From positions 87,971-151,970 of the forward strand of contig CAVPMW010000023.1 in assembly GCA_963706515.1 (NCBI GenBank): DNA of 64,000 nucleotides, in the 5' to 3' direction. Both the position numbers and the translations under genes were made by a program. This stretch comes from CAVPMW01 sp963706515 (GTDB lineage: Bacteria > Chloroflexota > Anaerolineae > Anaerolineales > UBA4823). Position 1 is the first letter of the stretch. Every line of letters begins with the position of its first letter. The notes below the pieces were generated by a model that was not told the origin of the DNA, searched no databases, and worked only from the letters and a program-made list of their open reading frames with translations. Shown one piece after another: positions 1 to 8,324 of the stretch.

Positions 1-276
1 GACCCCATCTACGTCGTAATCCCCATAGACCGCGATCGGCTGGCGGTGTTGGATGGCATAGCGAATGCGCTCCGCGGCAGTGGAAATGCCGCCCAGGTTC
101 TCTGGCTGCGCGCCGGGTGGGGATTGGGCTTCCAGGTAAAGCCTGGCTGATTCGGCGGTTGAGTGCCCCCGGTTGTAAAGGACCTGGCGCAAGACCGGAG
201 GGTAGTCGGCGAGGTTTGCATCTGCCTCTGGAGATAGCTTCGGGGAAACCTGCCAGCGTTTGGTAATCTTTTGCAT
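1..276 (-). CDS. recJ: Single-stranded-DNA-specific exonuclease RecJ, N-terminal part (runs off the window)
   Basis: Reading the minus strand from the ATG at 274-276 gives 92 codons beginning MQKITKRWQVSP and ending AVYGDYDVDGV at the window edge. The YGDYDVDG string is motif I of the DHH phosphoesterase fold; its aspartates bind the catalytic metal in RecJ. The preceding stretch (PPVLRQVLYNRG, then a helix with SARLYLEA) matches the usual RecJ N-terminus, which precedes motif I by about 80 residues. RecJ degrades 5' single strands in recombination and mismatch repair. The remaining five-sixths of the protein lies outside the window. It is divergent from yvcK. Confidence 0.85.
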   Translation of the reverse strand, partial: MQKITKRWQVSPKLSPEADANLADYPPVLRQVLYNRGHSTAESARLYLEAQSPPGAQPENLGGISTAAERIRYAIQHRQPIAVYGDYDVDGV

Positions 277-322
277 ATGCTCACTTTCTTGAGCGACCAG
301 GGGACTCAGTTAATCGCGTGCA

Positions 323-331
323 AGTATAGCA
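323..331 (-). promoter_or_regulatory. Extended -10 promoter for recJ
   Basis: On the minus strand TGCTATACT is an extended -10 element (TGn followed by TATACT), 47 bases upstream of the recJ ATG. No convincing -35 lies 17 bases further up. The remaining intergenic sequence to yvcK shows only the yvcK promoter. Confidence 0.4.
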
Positions 332-488
332 TTATTCGGGTTATTCATGCTTTCAAGGGAGAGGATCTAAAGTGTGCAATCCCTGGAGCATCACGAGCGA
401 GGTTTATTTAAAGGACTTAGCAGTTCGCTGAGAATTGCCGGACTATTGCTTCACTGCGTAACCACGACCCGGCTGTTCAACCTGTCCG

Positions 489-517
489 TTGACGAGTCTT
501 TCAAAGACTGCTATGAT
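489..517 (+). promoter_or_regulatory. Sigma-70-type promoter for yvcK, predicted leaderless
   Basis: TTGACG (489-494) and TATGAT (512-517) are separated by exactly 17 bases. The expected transcription start is at about 524, only two bases before the yvcK ATG at 526, and no Shine-Dalgarno sequence precedes that ATG. A leaderless messenger is the straightforward reading. Confidence 0.7.
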
Positions 518-525
518 GCATCAAT

Positions 526-1863
526 ATGAATGGTAAGCAGGCTCCTAAGGGCAGCAAGCGCCTGAACGGGCTGACCAATTTATTGGGCTGGTTAGTACCC
601 GGTTTGGGGGTAAAGAGATGGTTTTTCTTTATTTTCCTGGGCATTACCCTGATTGCAGTTGGATTCGCGGTAATCATCCTGGAAGTGTACCGTAACTCTC
701 CGGATAACGTCCTCCTGCTGCAGATCCTCTCGACAGCTTCTTTGCGCTTTTTACCGCGACCCCTGCGCGCCCTTATTTTCGGGAGCCTGGGTCTCGGGAT
801 GATCTTGTTCGGCATTTGGGAGCTGAACCGCTCGATCATGGCGCCATTCTTACGCCCGGGTCGTTCGGTTGTGGATACCCTGCGGGTTCACCGGCAGCGC
901 GAGCGCGGGCCGCGCATTGTCGCCATCGGTGGCGGGCACGGCCTGGCGACGCTGCTGCGCGGCCTGAAACATTACTCACACAATATCACGGCAATTGTCA
1001 CGGTTGCGGATGATGGCGGTTCATCGGGCAGGCTGCGCAAAGATTTAGGCATCCTGCCTCCCGGGGATATTCGCAACTGCCTGGCGGCGCTCTCCAACGA
1101 CGAGGCTTTGCTGAGCCAGCTGTTCCAATATCGCTTTCCAGATAGCAGCGAGGGGTTAGACGGGCATTCGTTCGGCAACTTGTTTATCAGCGCGCTGGCA
1201 GAGATCACCGGGAGCTTCGAGGAAGCCGTGGTTGAATCGGGCAGGGTCCTGGCGGTCTCGGGGCGGGTTTTACCCTCAACCCTGCACGATGTGCGCCTGG
1301 ATGCCGACGTGGTCCTGCCGGTCATGGCAAGAGAAGTGCGCGTCGAAGGCGAAAGCCGCATCCCGAAGAGTGTAGGTAAAGTTTTGCGGGTCTGGCTGGA
1401 ACCCGGCAGCCCGCCAGCCTTCCCCGAGTCGATCCAGGCGCTGCTCACGGCAGATTTGATCGTGATCGGACCGGGAAGCCTGTATACCAGCATCTTGCCC
1501 AATTTGCTGGTGCCAGACCTGATGGCAGCGGTGCGCGCCAGCCGCGCCTTTAAAGTGTACGTTTGCAACGTGGCTACTCAGACCGGCGAGACCGATGGAT
1601 TTACGGCTGGAGATCACATCCGGGCAATAGAAACCCATATCGGCAGCGGCTTTTTCGATACGGCGGTGATCAACGACCTGTTCGAAGGGAAACTGCCGGA
1701 AAAAGAGGAGTGGGTAAAGTCTGAGGACGATCTTGAGCATATGTATCCGATCCACCGGGCGGGTGTAGTAGACCCGCTGCATCCCTGGCGGCACGAGTCA
1801 CAGAAATTAGCGCAAGAAATTATCGATTTGCTTGAAGACCGGACCGGACCTTTGGTAGAATAG
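526..1863 (+). CDS. yvcK: YvcK/CofD-like gluconeogenesis factor with N-terminal membrane anchor
   Basis: This 445-residue protein has two hydrophobic segments (about residues 30-53 and 82-100) followed by a CofD-like Rossmann domain. The domain opens with IVAIGGGHGLATLLRGLK near residue 130 and continues with TVADDGGSSGRLR and PPGDIRNCLAAL, the hallmarks of the YvcK/UPF0052 family. In Bacillus YvcK is needed for growth on gluconeogenic carbon and for cell-wall morphology, and it binds UDP-sugars. The membrane-anchored N-terminus is longer than in Bacillus. Its place directly before gap, pgk and tpiA fits a role in central carbon or envelope metabolism. The start at 526 is fixed by the promoter immediately upstream. 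Confidence 0.9.
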   Translation: MNGKQAPKGSKRLNGLTNLLGWLVPGLGVKRWFFFIFLGITLIAVGFAVIILEVYRNSPDNVLLLQILSTASLRFLPRPLRALIFGSLGLGMILFGIWELNRSIMAPFLRPGRSVVDTLRVHRQRERGPRIVAIGGGHGLATLLRGLKHYSHNITAIVTVADDGGSSGRLRKDLGILPPGDIRNCLAALSNDEALLSQLFQYRFPDSSEGLDGHSFGNLFISALAEITGSFEEAVVESGRVLAVSGRVLPSTLHDVRLDADVVLPVMAREVRVEGESRIPKSVGKVLRVWLEPGSPPAFPESIQALLTADLIVIGPGSLYTSILPNLLVPDLMAAVRASRAFKVYVCNVATQTGETDGFTAGDHIRAIETHIGSGFFDTAVINDLFEGKLPEKEEWVKSEDDLEHMYPIHRAGVVDPLHPWRHESQKLAQEIIDLLEDRTGPLVE

Positions 1864-1939
1864 TGGTTTGGGTTCCTACAAACAAAATATTGCAACCGCA
1901 TGGAAGCAAAATTCACAAAATAAACTCAGGAGGTTTGGC

Positions 1940-2997
1940 ATGACTACCCGTGTTGGTATCAATGGATTTGGCAGGATTGGTCGCCAGGTGCTGAAGGCGA
2001 TCCGGGACCATCACCCGGACGAGCTGGAGGTGGTGGCGTTCAACGACATCGGCGACCTGCCCACGATGGCACATTTGCTCAAGTACGACTCGAACTACGG
2101 TCGCTTCGATGGGCAGATCGAGCTGGGCGAAGACGGTATATACGTAGACGGTAAGTACGTGAAGGCGTTTAAAGAGACCGATCCGGCGAACATTCCCTGG
2201 GGCGACCTGGGCATAGATATCGTCGTTGAAGGCACCGGGCTCTTTACTATAAAGGAAGATGGGGTCAATAAAAAGGGAAAGACTGTCAAAGGCGCGGTCA
2301 ACCACATTACGAAAGGCGGCGCTAAGAAAGTGATCATCACCGCTCCCTCCGAAGGAGAAGACCTGACCGTTGTGTTGGGCGTTAATGAAGGGATGTACGA
2401 CCCTGCCAAGCATCACGTCATATCGAATGCTTCGTGCACGACCAATGGTCTGGCGCCGGCAGCCAAGGTAGTCAATGACTCAGTTCAAGATCGTGCGCGG
2501 TTTTATGGTCACCGTCCACGCCTACACCAACGATCAAAAAATCCTGGACTTGCCCCACAGCGACCTGCGGCGAGCGCGGGCTGCAGCTCTGTCGATCATC
2601 CCCACAACCACCGGGGCGGCGCGCGCCCTCAAGCTGGTCATTCCCGACCTGGCAGGCAAATTGGATGGCTACTCTCTGCGCGTGCCCACGTCCACCGTCT
2701 CAGTGATCGATCTGACGGTGGAGATTGAAAAGGCGACGACCACTGAAGGGCTGCGCCAGGCGTTTAGGGATGCTGCTGCTGGTCCACTGAAAGGCATCCT
2801 GGCTGCAGTGGACGAGCCGCTGGTAAGCATCGACTACAAGGGAGATACCCACAGCTCATCGGTGGATTTGCCGTTCACTGACCATGCTGGGTAAAGGCGA
2901 GAGCACCTTTGCGAAAGTGGTCGCCTGGTACGATAACGAATGGGGTTACTCAGTGCGCACTGCCGATCTGGCAGCCTTGCTGGCGAAGTACCTATAA
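1940..2997 (+). CDS. gap: Glyceraldehyde-3-phosphate dehydrogenase, two apparent single-base insertions
   Basis: The protein starts MTTRVGINGFGRIGRQVL at 1940 after a CAGGAGG ribosome site. It carries the NAD-binding GFGRIGR motif and the catalytic cysteine in SNASCTTNGLAP (about residue 160). The frame is lost at an extra T near 2480 (NDQFKIVRGFMVTVHAYTND resumes in another frame) and again at an extra base near 2879, before TMLGKGESTFAKVVAWYDNEWGY. Restored, the product is about 350 residues and ends at 2997, a normal length for type I GAPDH. It interconverts glyceraldehyde-3-phosphate and 1,3-bisphosphoglycerate in the cytosol. Both shifts hit highly conserved sequence, so sequence error is likelier than a pseudogene. 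It is followed 143 bases later by pgk. Confidence 0.92.
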
Positions 2998-3019
2998 ACT
3001 GACCAGGGATTTTCTACTC

Positions 3020-3116
3020 AGGAGTTTGGCTTATCCACAATTGGCGGCAGGCTGCCGTCAATATTCTCGCACGGCTTGGGTATCCTATCAACGAGGGATT
3101 AAAGGGCCAAACTCCT
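3020..3116 (+). other. Inverted repeat in the gap-pgk spacer, candidate structured leader
   Basis: AGGAGTTTGGC (3020-3030) is perfectly complementary to GCCAAACTCCT (3106-3116). Between them GGCAG/CTGCC (about 3046-3056) can form an inner hairpin. The pgk ribosome site (GGGAGAGGAT) lies just downstream of the outer stem. This could be an RNA processing or translation control structure. No T-run follows, so it is not a simple terminator. Confidence 0.4.
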
Positions 3117-3140
3117 CTGCGCCCCTAAGGGAGAGGATCG

Positions 3141-4317
3141 ATGTTCAATAAAAAGACTGTTAAAGATATCGACGTCACCGGGAAGCGCGTCCTGGTGCGG
3201 GTGGATTTCAACGTTCCGATCAAAGACGGGAAAGTGGCAGATGATACACGCATCCGTGCGGCGCTGCCGACGATCCAGTACCTGCTGGAGCACAAAGCCG
3301 CGGTGATCCTGTGCTCGCACCTGGGAAGACCGAAAGGACGCGCCCGATCCGAAATATACCCTGCAGCCTGTAGCCAGCTACCTTTCCGGTCTGCTGGGAA
3401 TACCGGTAGCTTTCTGCCCTGAAGCCGTAGGACCGGAAGCCGAGAAAGCGGCGCACGCCCTCCAGCCGGGTCAGGTGCTCTTGCTGGAAAATACCCGCTT
3501 CTACCCAGGCGAGACGAAAAACGACCCAAAGATGGCTGGACAGCTGGCATCCCTGGCGGACATCTACGTCAACGACGCCTTTGGGTCGGCGCACAGGGCG
3601 CACGCTTCCACGGAAGGGGTCGCCCATATCCTGCCGGGGGTAGCCGGATTCTTGATGGAAGACGAGATCAAGTATTTGGACCAGGCAATTGAAAACCCGA
3701 AGCGGCCGTTTTTAGCCATCCTGGGCGGGGCGAAGATCAGCGACAAGATCGGGGTAATCCGCAACCTGCTGAAAAAAGCCGACCAGGTGCAGATCGGCGG
3801 GGGGATGGCGAACACCTTCTTCAAAGCCCAGGGCTATCCGGTTGGCGATTCGCTGGTCGAGGATGAGGCGCTCGATACCGCGCGCGAGCTGATCGCTGCC
3901 GGGTATGGCAAGCTCCGCTTGCCGGTGGACGTAGTCATCGCGGACAAGTTCGAGGCAGAAGCTGCGACTAAAACGATGGATATGGGGCCGATCCCGGATG
4001 GCTGGCGGATCATGGATATTGGACCGGAGACCGCCAAAGCATACGCCAGGGTGATCCACACCGCGGGAACGGTGGTCTGGAACGGACCGATGGGCGTGTT
4101 CGAATTCCCGAAGTTCGCCGCAGGCACAGTTGAGGTCGCGCGAGCAGTGGCGGACAGCCAGGCGATCTCGATCATCGGAGGCGGCGATTCGGTGGCGGCG
4201 ATCAACCAGGCGGGGCTGCAAGATAAGATCACCCACATCTCAACCGGCGGCGGTGCTTCGCTCGAGATGCTGGAGGGGATCCCCCTCCCGGGTCTGGTCG
4301 CGCTGCAAGACAAGTAG
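3141..4317 (+). CDS. pgk: Phosphoglycerate kinase, one frameshift
   Basis: It starts MFNKKTVKDIDVTGKRVLVR at 3141 behind GAGAGGAT. The conserved VRVDFNVP and SHLGRPKG motifs are followed by a frameshift near 3342. The reading frame then resumes with PDPKYTLQPVASYL and continues through LLLENTRFYPGE, DAFGSAHRAHAS, LGGAKISDKIGV and the C-terminal GGGDSVAAI..STGGGASLE nucleotide-binding loop. The restored length of about 392 residues is normal. The enzyme makes ATP from 1,3-bisphosphoglycerate. It sits between gap and tpiA in the same direction, as in many bacterial glycolytic operons. Confidence 0.92.
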
Positions 4318-4415
4318 GACCGGAATCCTTCGGAGCAGCCGGTAGAGGCGAGATACGCCGAGGCCGGCATCCCCTGCTGGGTTTTCTGGACTTGATTTCA
4401 TATGTGAGGGAATGC

Positions 4416-5192
4416 ATGCGCACACCATTCATTGCTGGAAATTGGAAGATGTTCAAGACTGTGGCGGAGACCCGCCATCTGGTGTCTGAGCTCGTTCCCG
4501 GGCTGCAAGCTATCCAGGGGGTGGAGAAGGTGATCTGCCCGCCGTTCAGCTCCCTGCTGGCCGCGGCTGCGCTCCTGGAAGGGACGGATATCGGGCTGGG
4601 CGCTCAGAATATGCATTGGGAGGTCTCGGGGGCATTCACCGGGGAGATCTCTCCGGTTATGGTGGCGGAGCTGTGCCGTTTTGTGATCATCGGTCACTCG
4701 GAGCGGCGCACTTATTTTGGCGAGAGCGATGAGACCGTGCGCAGGAAGGTAGAAGCCGCTCTGCTGCACGGGCTGACGCCGATCGTGTGTGTGGGCGAGA
4801 CGCTGAATGAGAATGTGACCGGGAAGACTGTAGAAGTGGTTTCGCGCCAGCTGAAGGAAGGCCTGGCTGGGATCAGCCTGGACGAGGAAGCCCCGGAGAC
4901 TGGCAGCACCGCACTGGTGATCGCCTACGAGCCCGTGTGGGCAATCGGAACCGGGCGTGCGGCTACCGCTGAGGGCGCCAATTCGGTCGTGGGTGACATT
5001 ATCCGTCCGGCGCTGAGGGAGCTGTTCGGCGCCGAATTAGCCCAGGCGATACGGGTGCTGTACGGCGGATCGGTGAACAGCGCGAATGCGGCTGAGTTCT
5101 TCCACATGCCCGAGATCGATGGGGCATTGGTTGGCGGAGCCAGCCTGAAATCGGCTGACTTCACCCAGATCGTCCAGGCTGCAACGGGGTGA
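4416..5192 (+). CDS. tpiA: Triosephosphate isomerase
   Basis: The ATG at 4416 is chosen because it gives the canonical MRTPFIAGNWKMFK start and follows GTGAGGGAA; an ATG 24 bases upstream is in frame but lacks a ribosome site. The 258-residue product carries Asn/Lys of AGNWKM, the catalytic histidine in IGHSERR, the glutamate in AYEPVWAIGTG (loop 6) and the phosphate-binding LYGGSVN and GALVGGAS. It interconverts dihydroxyacetone phosphate and glyceraldehyde-3-phosphate. No frameshift is visible. It closes the gap-pgk-tpiA run. Confidence 0.95.
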   Translation: MRTPFIAGNWKMFKTVAETRHLVSELVPGLQAIQGVEKVICPPFSSLLAAAALLEGTDIGLGAQNMHWEVSGAFTGEISPVMVAELCRFVIIGHSERRTYFGESDETVRRKVEAALLHGLTPIVCVGETLNENVTGKTVEVVSRQLKEGLAGISLDEEAPETGSTALVIAYEPVWAIGTGRAATAEGANSVVGDIIRPALRELFGAELAQAIRVLYGGSVNSANAAEFFHMPEIDGALVGGASLKSADFTQIVQAATG

Positions 5193-5290
5193 CCGGGAGG
5201 GAGCCTGCCGGTGAGGATATTCCTGCGGGCGTGCCCGGCGGCGATGGCCGGCGAATGACCTGCCGCTTGCGGGCAGGGCGGTAAAAGTCG

Positions 5291-6049
5291 ATGCTGGCTG
5301 AGTGGCGCGGCGTCGTGTGGCTCCTGCTTCTGCTGGGGCCACTTTTATTTGCGCAGCGGCACCTCCACAAGGAAGTGCAGGGGGTGCTGCTGCTGCTCAC
5401 CCGGCGGATCGATATCTCCACGATGCTTTTTTCCATCTTGTTCTTTCCGGGCATCCTGCTGCACGAGAGCAGCCATTACGTGACTGCCCGCCTGTTAAGA
5501 GTGCGGACGGGGAAGTTCTCCTTGCTGCCTAAGGCGCTGCCGAACGGGCGCCTGCAGCTGGGCTACGTAGAGACGGCTTCGACGGACTGGCTGCGGGATG
5601 CCTTGATCGGGGCGGCGCCTTTGCTGGCGGGGGTGGTCTTCGTGGGCTACGTCGGCCTCGTCCAATTTGACCTGCCCGAGCTGTACCGGCTGGTGCTCAG
5701 CGAAGGTCCCGCGGCGATCCAGGCGGGAATTACCCGGCTGGTGGGCCAGCCCGATTTCTGGATCTGGGTTTACCTGGTGGTGACCGTCAGCAGCACCATG
5801 CTGCCCTCCGCCTCCGACCGCAGGGCATGGCTCCCGCTGCTGGTGGCCGCGGCGATCTTGCTGGGGGTGAGCCTGCTGGCGGGGGCGGGGCCCTGGCTGA
5901 TGACAAACCTTGCGCCGCTGCTCAATATCGTGCTCGAGGTCGTGGCATTCGTCTTCGGGATCAGCCTGGCAATCCAGCTCCTGCTGCTGGCGCCGCTGTG
6001 GCTGCTGCGCCAGGGCTTGAGCTGGCTGACGCACAGCGCAATAAACTGA
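5291..6049 (+). CDS. Multi-pass membrane protein with HExxH motif, M50-like
   Basis: This 252-residue protein has about five or six hydrophobic segments. Near residue 57 the string FPGILLHESSHYVTARLL contains HESSH, an HExxH zinc motif inside a membrane helix, as in site-2 proteases (M50). A typical second M50 motif (NxxPxxxLDG) is not evident; a late LPSASDRRAW in a loop may be its divergent counterpart. The family is not recognised with certainty. It could be an intramembrane metalloprotease or an inactive relative. It starts 98 bases after tpiA without a clear ribosome site, so the start is tentative. Confidence 0.55.
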   Translation: MLAEWRGVVWLLLLLGPLLFAQRHLHKEVQGVLLLLTRRIDISTMLFSILFFPGILLHESSHYVTARLLRVRTGKFSLLPKALPNGRLQLGYVETASTDWLRDALIGAAPLLAGVVFVGYVGLVQFDLPELYRLVLSEGPAAIQAGITRLVGQPDFWIWVYLVVTVSSTMLPSASDRRAWLPLLVAAAILLGVSLLAGAGPWLMTNLAPLLNIVLEVVAFVFGISLAIQLLLLAPLWLLRQGLSWLTHSAIN

Positions 6050-6054
6050 TAGGG

Positions 6055-6084
6055 TTGCTCATTAGACCGGTCCTGGAGTACACT
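6055..6084 (+). promoter_or_regulatory. Promoter ahead of the polysaccharide locus
   Basis: TTGCTC (6055-6060) and TACACT (6079-6084) are 18 bases apart. Transcription would start near 6091 and leave a leader of roughly 135 bases before the first gene at 6226. The leader contains CTTCG..CGAAG followed by CCTTTTTT (to about 6160), a weak terminator-like shape. Confidence 0.5.
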
Positions 6085-6225
6085 AACCTGGCATTTATTA
6101 ATCTACCCTTAAGCAGAGAGAAGCCTTCGCAGAGGTGAAAGAGCCCACGAAGCCTTTTTTGCTATATCCTTCCACAGAAACACACATTGCAACAAGCTAT
6201 CAAGCTGACACCAACGAGGTATCCC

Positions 6226-6483
6226 ATGAGCGAAGAACTGACCAAGAAAGCATTGACCGGCGGCAGCCTTTCTCCGGCGAGGTACCGGTTCTTACAGGAC
6301 GAGCAGATCGCGATGATCGACGAGGCGCTGGCTTCCCTGGGTGAGTTCGGGGAAATTCGCCTGGTCGTGGAAAAAGGGCGGCTGCGATTCCTGATCACCC
6401 AGCAGAGCTTCGACGCCTTGAAATGGCAGCCCGGCGTCCTGAGCGCGGCTGCGGGGGGCAATCAAGGCAATGGCAGTCGCTGA
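6226..6483 (+). CDS. Small conserved-looking protein upstream of the NusG paralogue
   Basis: The ATG at 6226 (MSEELTKKALTGGSLSPARY) is preferred over an upstream ATG at 6187 because GAGGT precedes it by a normal distance. The 85-residue product is mixed helical and strand (FLQDEQIAMIDEALASLGEFGEIRLVV, then RLRFLITQ) and has no signal or membrane segment. I do not recognise a family. It lies 19 bases before the NusG-like gene in the same direction, so it is probably cotranscribed and may act with the antiterminator or serve regulation of the locus; that is inference. Confidence 0.6.
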   Translation: MSEELTKKALTGGSLSPARYRFLQDEQIAMIDEALASLGEFGEIRLVVEKGRLRFLITQQSFDALKWQPGVLSAAAGGNQGNGSR

Positions 6484-6502
6484 GTGGGATTGAGGTCAGC
6501 AC

Positions 6503-7051
6503 ATGGCTAAGTTCTGGTATGCACTGCGCAGCAAGCCGCGCAAAGAGGAGGCGCTCTGGCATCACGCCCTGGAGCAGGGGATGGAGGTCTTTTTACCGCG
6601 GGTGCGGGTGCACCGGGTGAACCCGCGTGCCCGCAAGCTGCAGCCCTATTTCCCAGGCTACATGTTCCTGCGGGCGGACCTGGAAGAGAGCGGCCTCTCC
6701 CGCTTCCAGTGGATGCCGTATTCGGTTGGGCTGGTGACCTTCGGCGGGGAGCCGGCGATCGTCCCCGACCACCTGATCTACGAGGTGCGGCGCAAGGTCG
6801 AGGAGATCCAGGCGGCAGGCGGGGAGGTGTTCGCCGGTCTGAATACAGGCGATACGGTGCGCATCAACGAAGGGCCGTTCAAAGGCTACGAAGCGATCTT
6901 CGACGCGCGCCTGCCGGGCAACGAGCGAGTGCGGGTGCTGCTGGAATTCCTGGGCAGCCAGAGGAAGGTGCAGGTTGAGCTGGATGCCGGGCAGATCCAG
7001 CAGGTAAAAAAGCCGGAGAAGCGCAAGGGCAGCGAGACAGGGAAGCAGTGA
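6503..7051 (+). CDS. NusG-family transcription antiterminator paralogue (RfaH/LoaP-like)
   Basis: This 182-residue protein has an N-terminal NGN domain (MAKFWYALRSKPRKEEALWHH, then LQPYFPGYMFLRAD, about residues 1-105) and a C-terminal KOW domain (GLNTGDTVRINEGPFKGYEAIF, about 110-170). The order and length match NusG. Specialised NusG paralogues such as RfaH, UpxY and LoaP head long polysaccharide operons and suppress premature termination there. The position directly before gmd and 14 kb of surface-sugar genes supports that role. It could be the housekeeping NusG, but that gene usually sits with secE and rplK, which are absent here. Confidence 0.8.
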   Translation: MAKFWYALRSKPRKEEALWHHALEQGMEVFLPRVRVHRVNPRARKLQPYFPGYMFLRADLEESGLSRFQWMPYSVGLVTFGGEPAIVPDHLIYEVRRKVEEIQAAGGEVFAGLNTGDTVRINEGPFKGYEAIFDARLPGNERVRVLLEFLGSQRKVQVELDAGQIQQVKKPEKRKGSETGKQ

Positions 7052-7069
7052 GCCCGAGCGGCGGAAGGA

Positions 7070-7125
7070 AAGCCTGAGGCAGAAGCCTGAGGCAGGAAGC
7101 CTTAGGCAGGAAGCGTTGGGCCGGA
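7070..7125 (+). repeat. Tandem GCCTNAGGC palindromes between nusG-like gene and gmd
   Basis: Four units with a period of 13-14 bases contain GCCTGAGGC at 7072-7080 and 7085-7093, GCCTTAGGC at 7099-7107 and a decayed GCGTTGGGC at 7113-7121. Each core is itself palindromic. A related array occurs at 37635-37675. Confidence 0.6.
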
Positions 7126-7229
7126 GGCGGGGCTTCTCCACGAATATGATTAACAAAATCCGCGGGTGTCGGAAGGGCGGAGCGCGGAGACAACCTTGAA
7201 GAAGGATGGATTTCGGTCAAAGGAAAAGT

Positions 7230-8294
7230 ATGAAAAAAGCATTGATCACAGGCATTACCGGTCAGGATGGCTCGTACCTGGCAGAGCTGCTGCTTGACCA
7301 GGGCTACGAGGTGCACGGGCTGATCCGGCGGGCGAGCAGCTTCAATACCAGCCGCATCGATCACCTGTACAACGATCCGCACAGCCAGAATGGGGTAAAC
7401 CTACACCTGCATTACGGCGACGTGGCAGCGTCGGGCAACCTGATCGAGCTGATCTACAACATCCGCCCGGAGGAGGTGTACCACCTGGCGGCGCAGAGCC
7501 ACGTGCGGGTGAGCTTCGACCTGCCGGAATACACCGGGGACGTGACCGGGCTGGGGACGATGCGCATCCTGGAGGCGATCCGCAAGAGCGGGGTAGGGGC
7601 GCGGTTCTACCAGGCATCTTCCAGCGAGATGTTCGGCTGCGCGCCGCCGCCGCAGAACGAGGGGACGCTGTTCCAGCCGCAGAGCCCGTATGCCGCGGCG
7701 AAGGTCTACGCCTTCTACATGACCCGGAACTACCGCCAGGCGTACGGATTGTTCGGCTGCAACGGGATCCTGTTCAACCACGAGTCGCCGCGGCGGGGGG
7801 AGACGTTCGTGACGCGCAAGATCACCCGGGCGGTGGCGGCGATCAAAGCGGGGAAGCAGAAGAAGCTGTTCCTGGGGAACCTGGAGGCGCGGCGCGATTG
7901 GGGCTACGCGCCGGACTACGTGGCGGCGATGTGGAAGATGCTGCAGCACGAGCGGGCGGACGACTTCGTGATCGGGACGGGGGAGGCGCACTCGGTGCGG
8001 GAGTTCCTGCAGGAGGCCTTCGGCTACGTGAACCTGGACTGGGGCGACTACGTCGAGATCGACCCGCGCTACTTCCGCCCGACGGAGGTGGATTACTTGC
8101 TGGCGGACCCGACGAAGGCGCGCCAGGAGCTGGGCTGGGAGCCGCGCATCTTTTTCCGAGACCTGGTGCGGATCATGGTGGACGCCGACCTGGAGCTGAG
8201 CGGGCAAGAAGCGCCGGGTGAAGGGCGCAAGCTGCTGGAGAAGCACCACGGGAAGTGGCACCGTTGGGAAAGCCAGGTGGTGAGCATGCGCTAG
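7230..8294 (+). CDS. gmd: GDP-mannose 4,6-dehydratase
   Basis: The start at 7230 (MKKALITGITGQDGSYLAELL) follows AAAGGAAAA; an in-frame ATG 24 bases upstream is less likely. The 354-residue protein has the TGITGQDGSYLAE nucleotide-binding loop, RRASSFNTSRIDHLY, the SSSEMFG catalytic Ser/Glu region and the YAAAK catalytic Tyr-Lys pair (near residue 155), all typical of extended short-chain dehydrogenases of the GMD type. It makes GDP-4-keto-6-deoxymannose, the precursor of fucose, rhamnose or perosamine. No downstream epimerase/reductase or aminotransferase for this intermediate is seen in the window. Confidence 0.93.
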   Translation: MKKALITGITGQDGSYLAELLLDQGYEVHGLIRRASSFNTSRIDHLYNDPHSQNGVNLHLHYGDVAASGNLIELIYNIRPEEVYHLAAQSHVRVSFDLPEYTGDVTGLGTMRILEAIRKSGVGARFYQASSSEMFGCAPPPQNEGTLFQPQSPYAAAKVYAFYMTRNYRQAYGLFGCNGILFNHESPRRGETFVTRKITRAVAAIKAGKQKKLFLGNLEARRDWGYAPDYVAAMWKMLQHERADDFVIGTGEAHSVREFLQEAFGYVNLDWGDYVEIDPRYFRPTEVDYLLADPTKARQELGWEPRIFFRDLVRIMVDADLELSGQEAPGEGRKLLEKHHGKWHRWESQVVSMR

Positions 8295-8324
8295 GAGCTC
8301 GAGATTGGTTTTGAAAAAAACGAA

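Noticed and set aside
5495..6034. Minus-strand Gln/Arg-rich open frame opposite the HESSH membrane protein
   Set aside because: It is the antisense shadow of a GC-rich membrane gene, with no ribosome site and low-complexity composition.
6115..6165. Attenuator in the leader of the polysaccharide locus
   Set aside because: The CTTCG/CGAAG stem is only five pairs with a large loop; too weak to claim, although a T-run follows.
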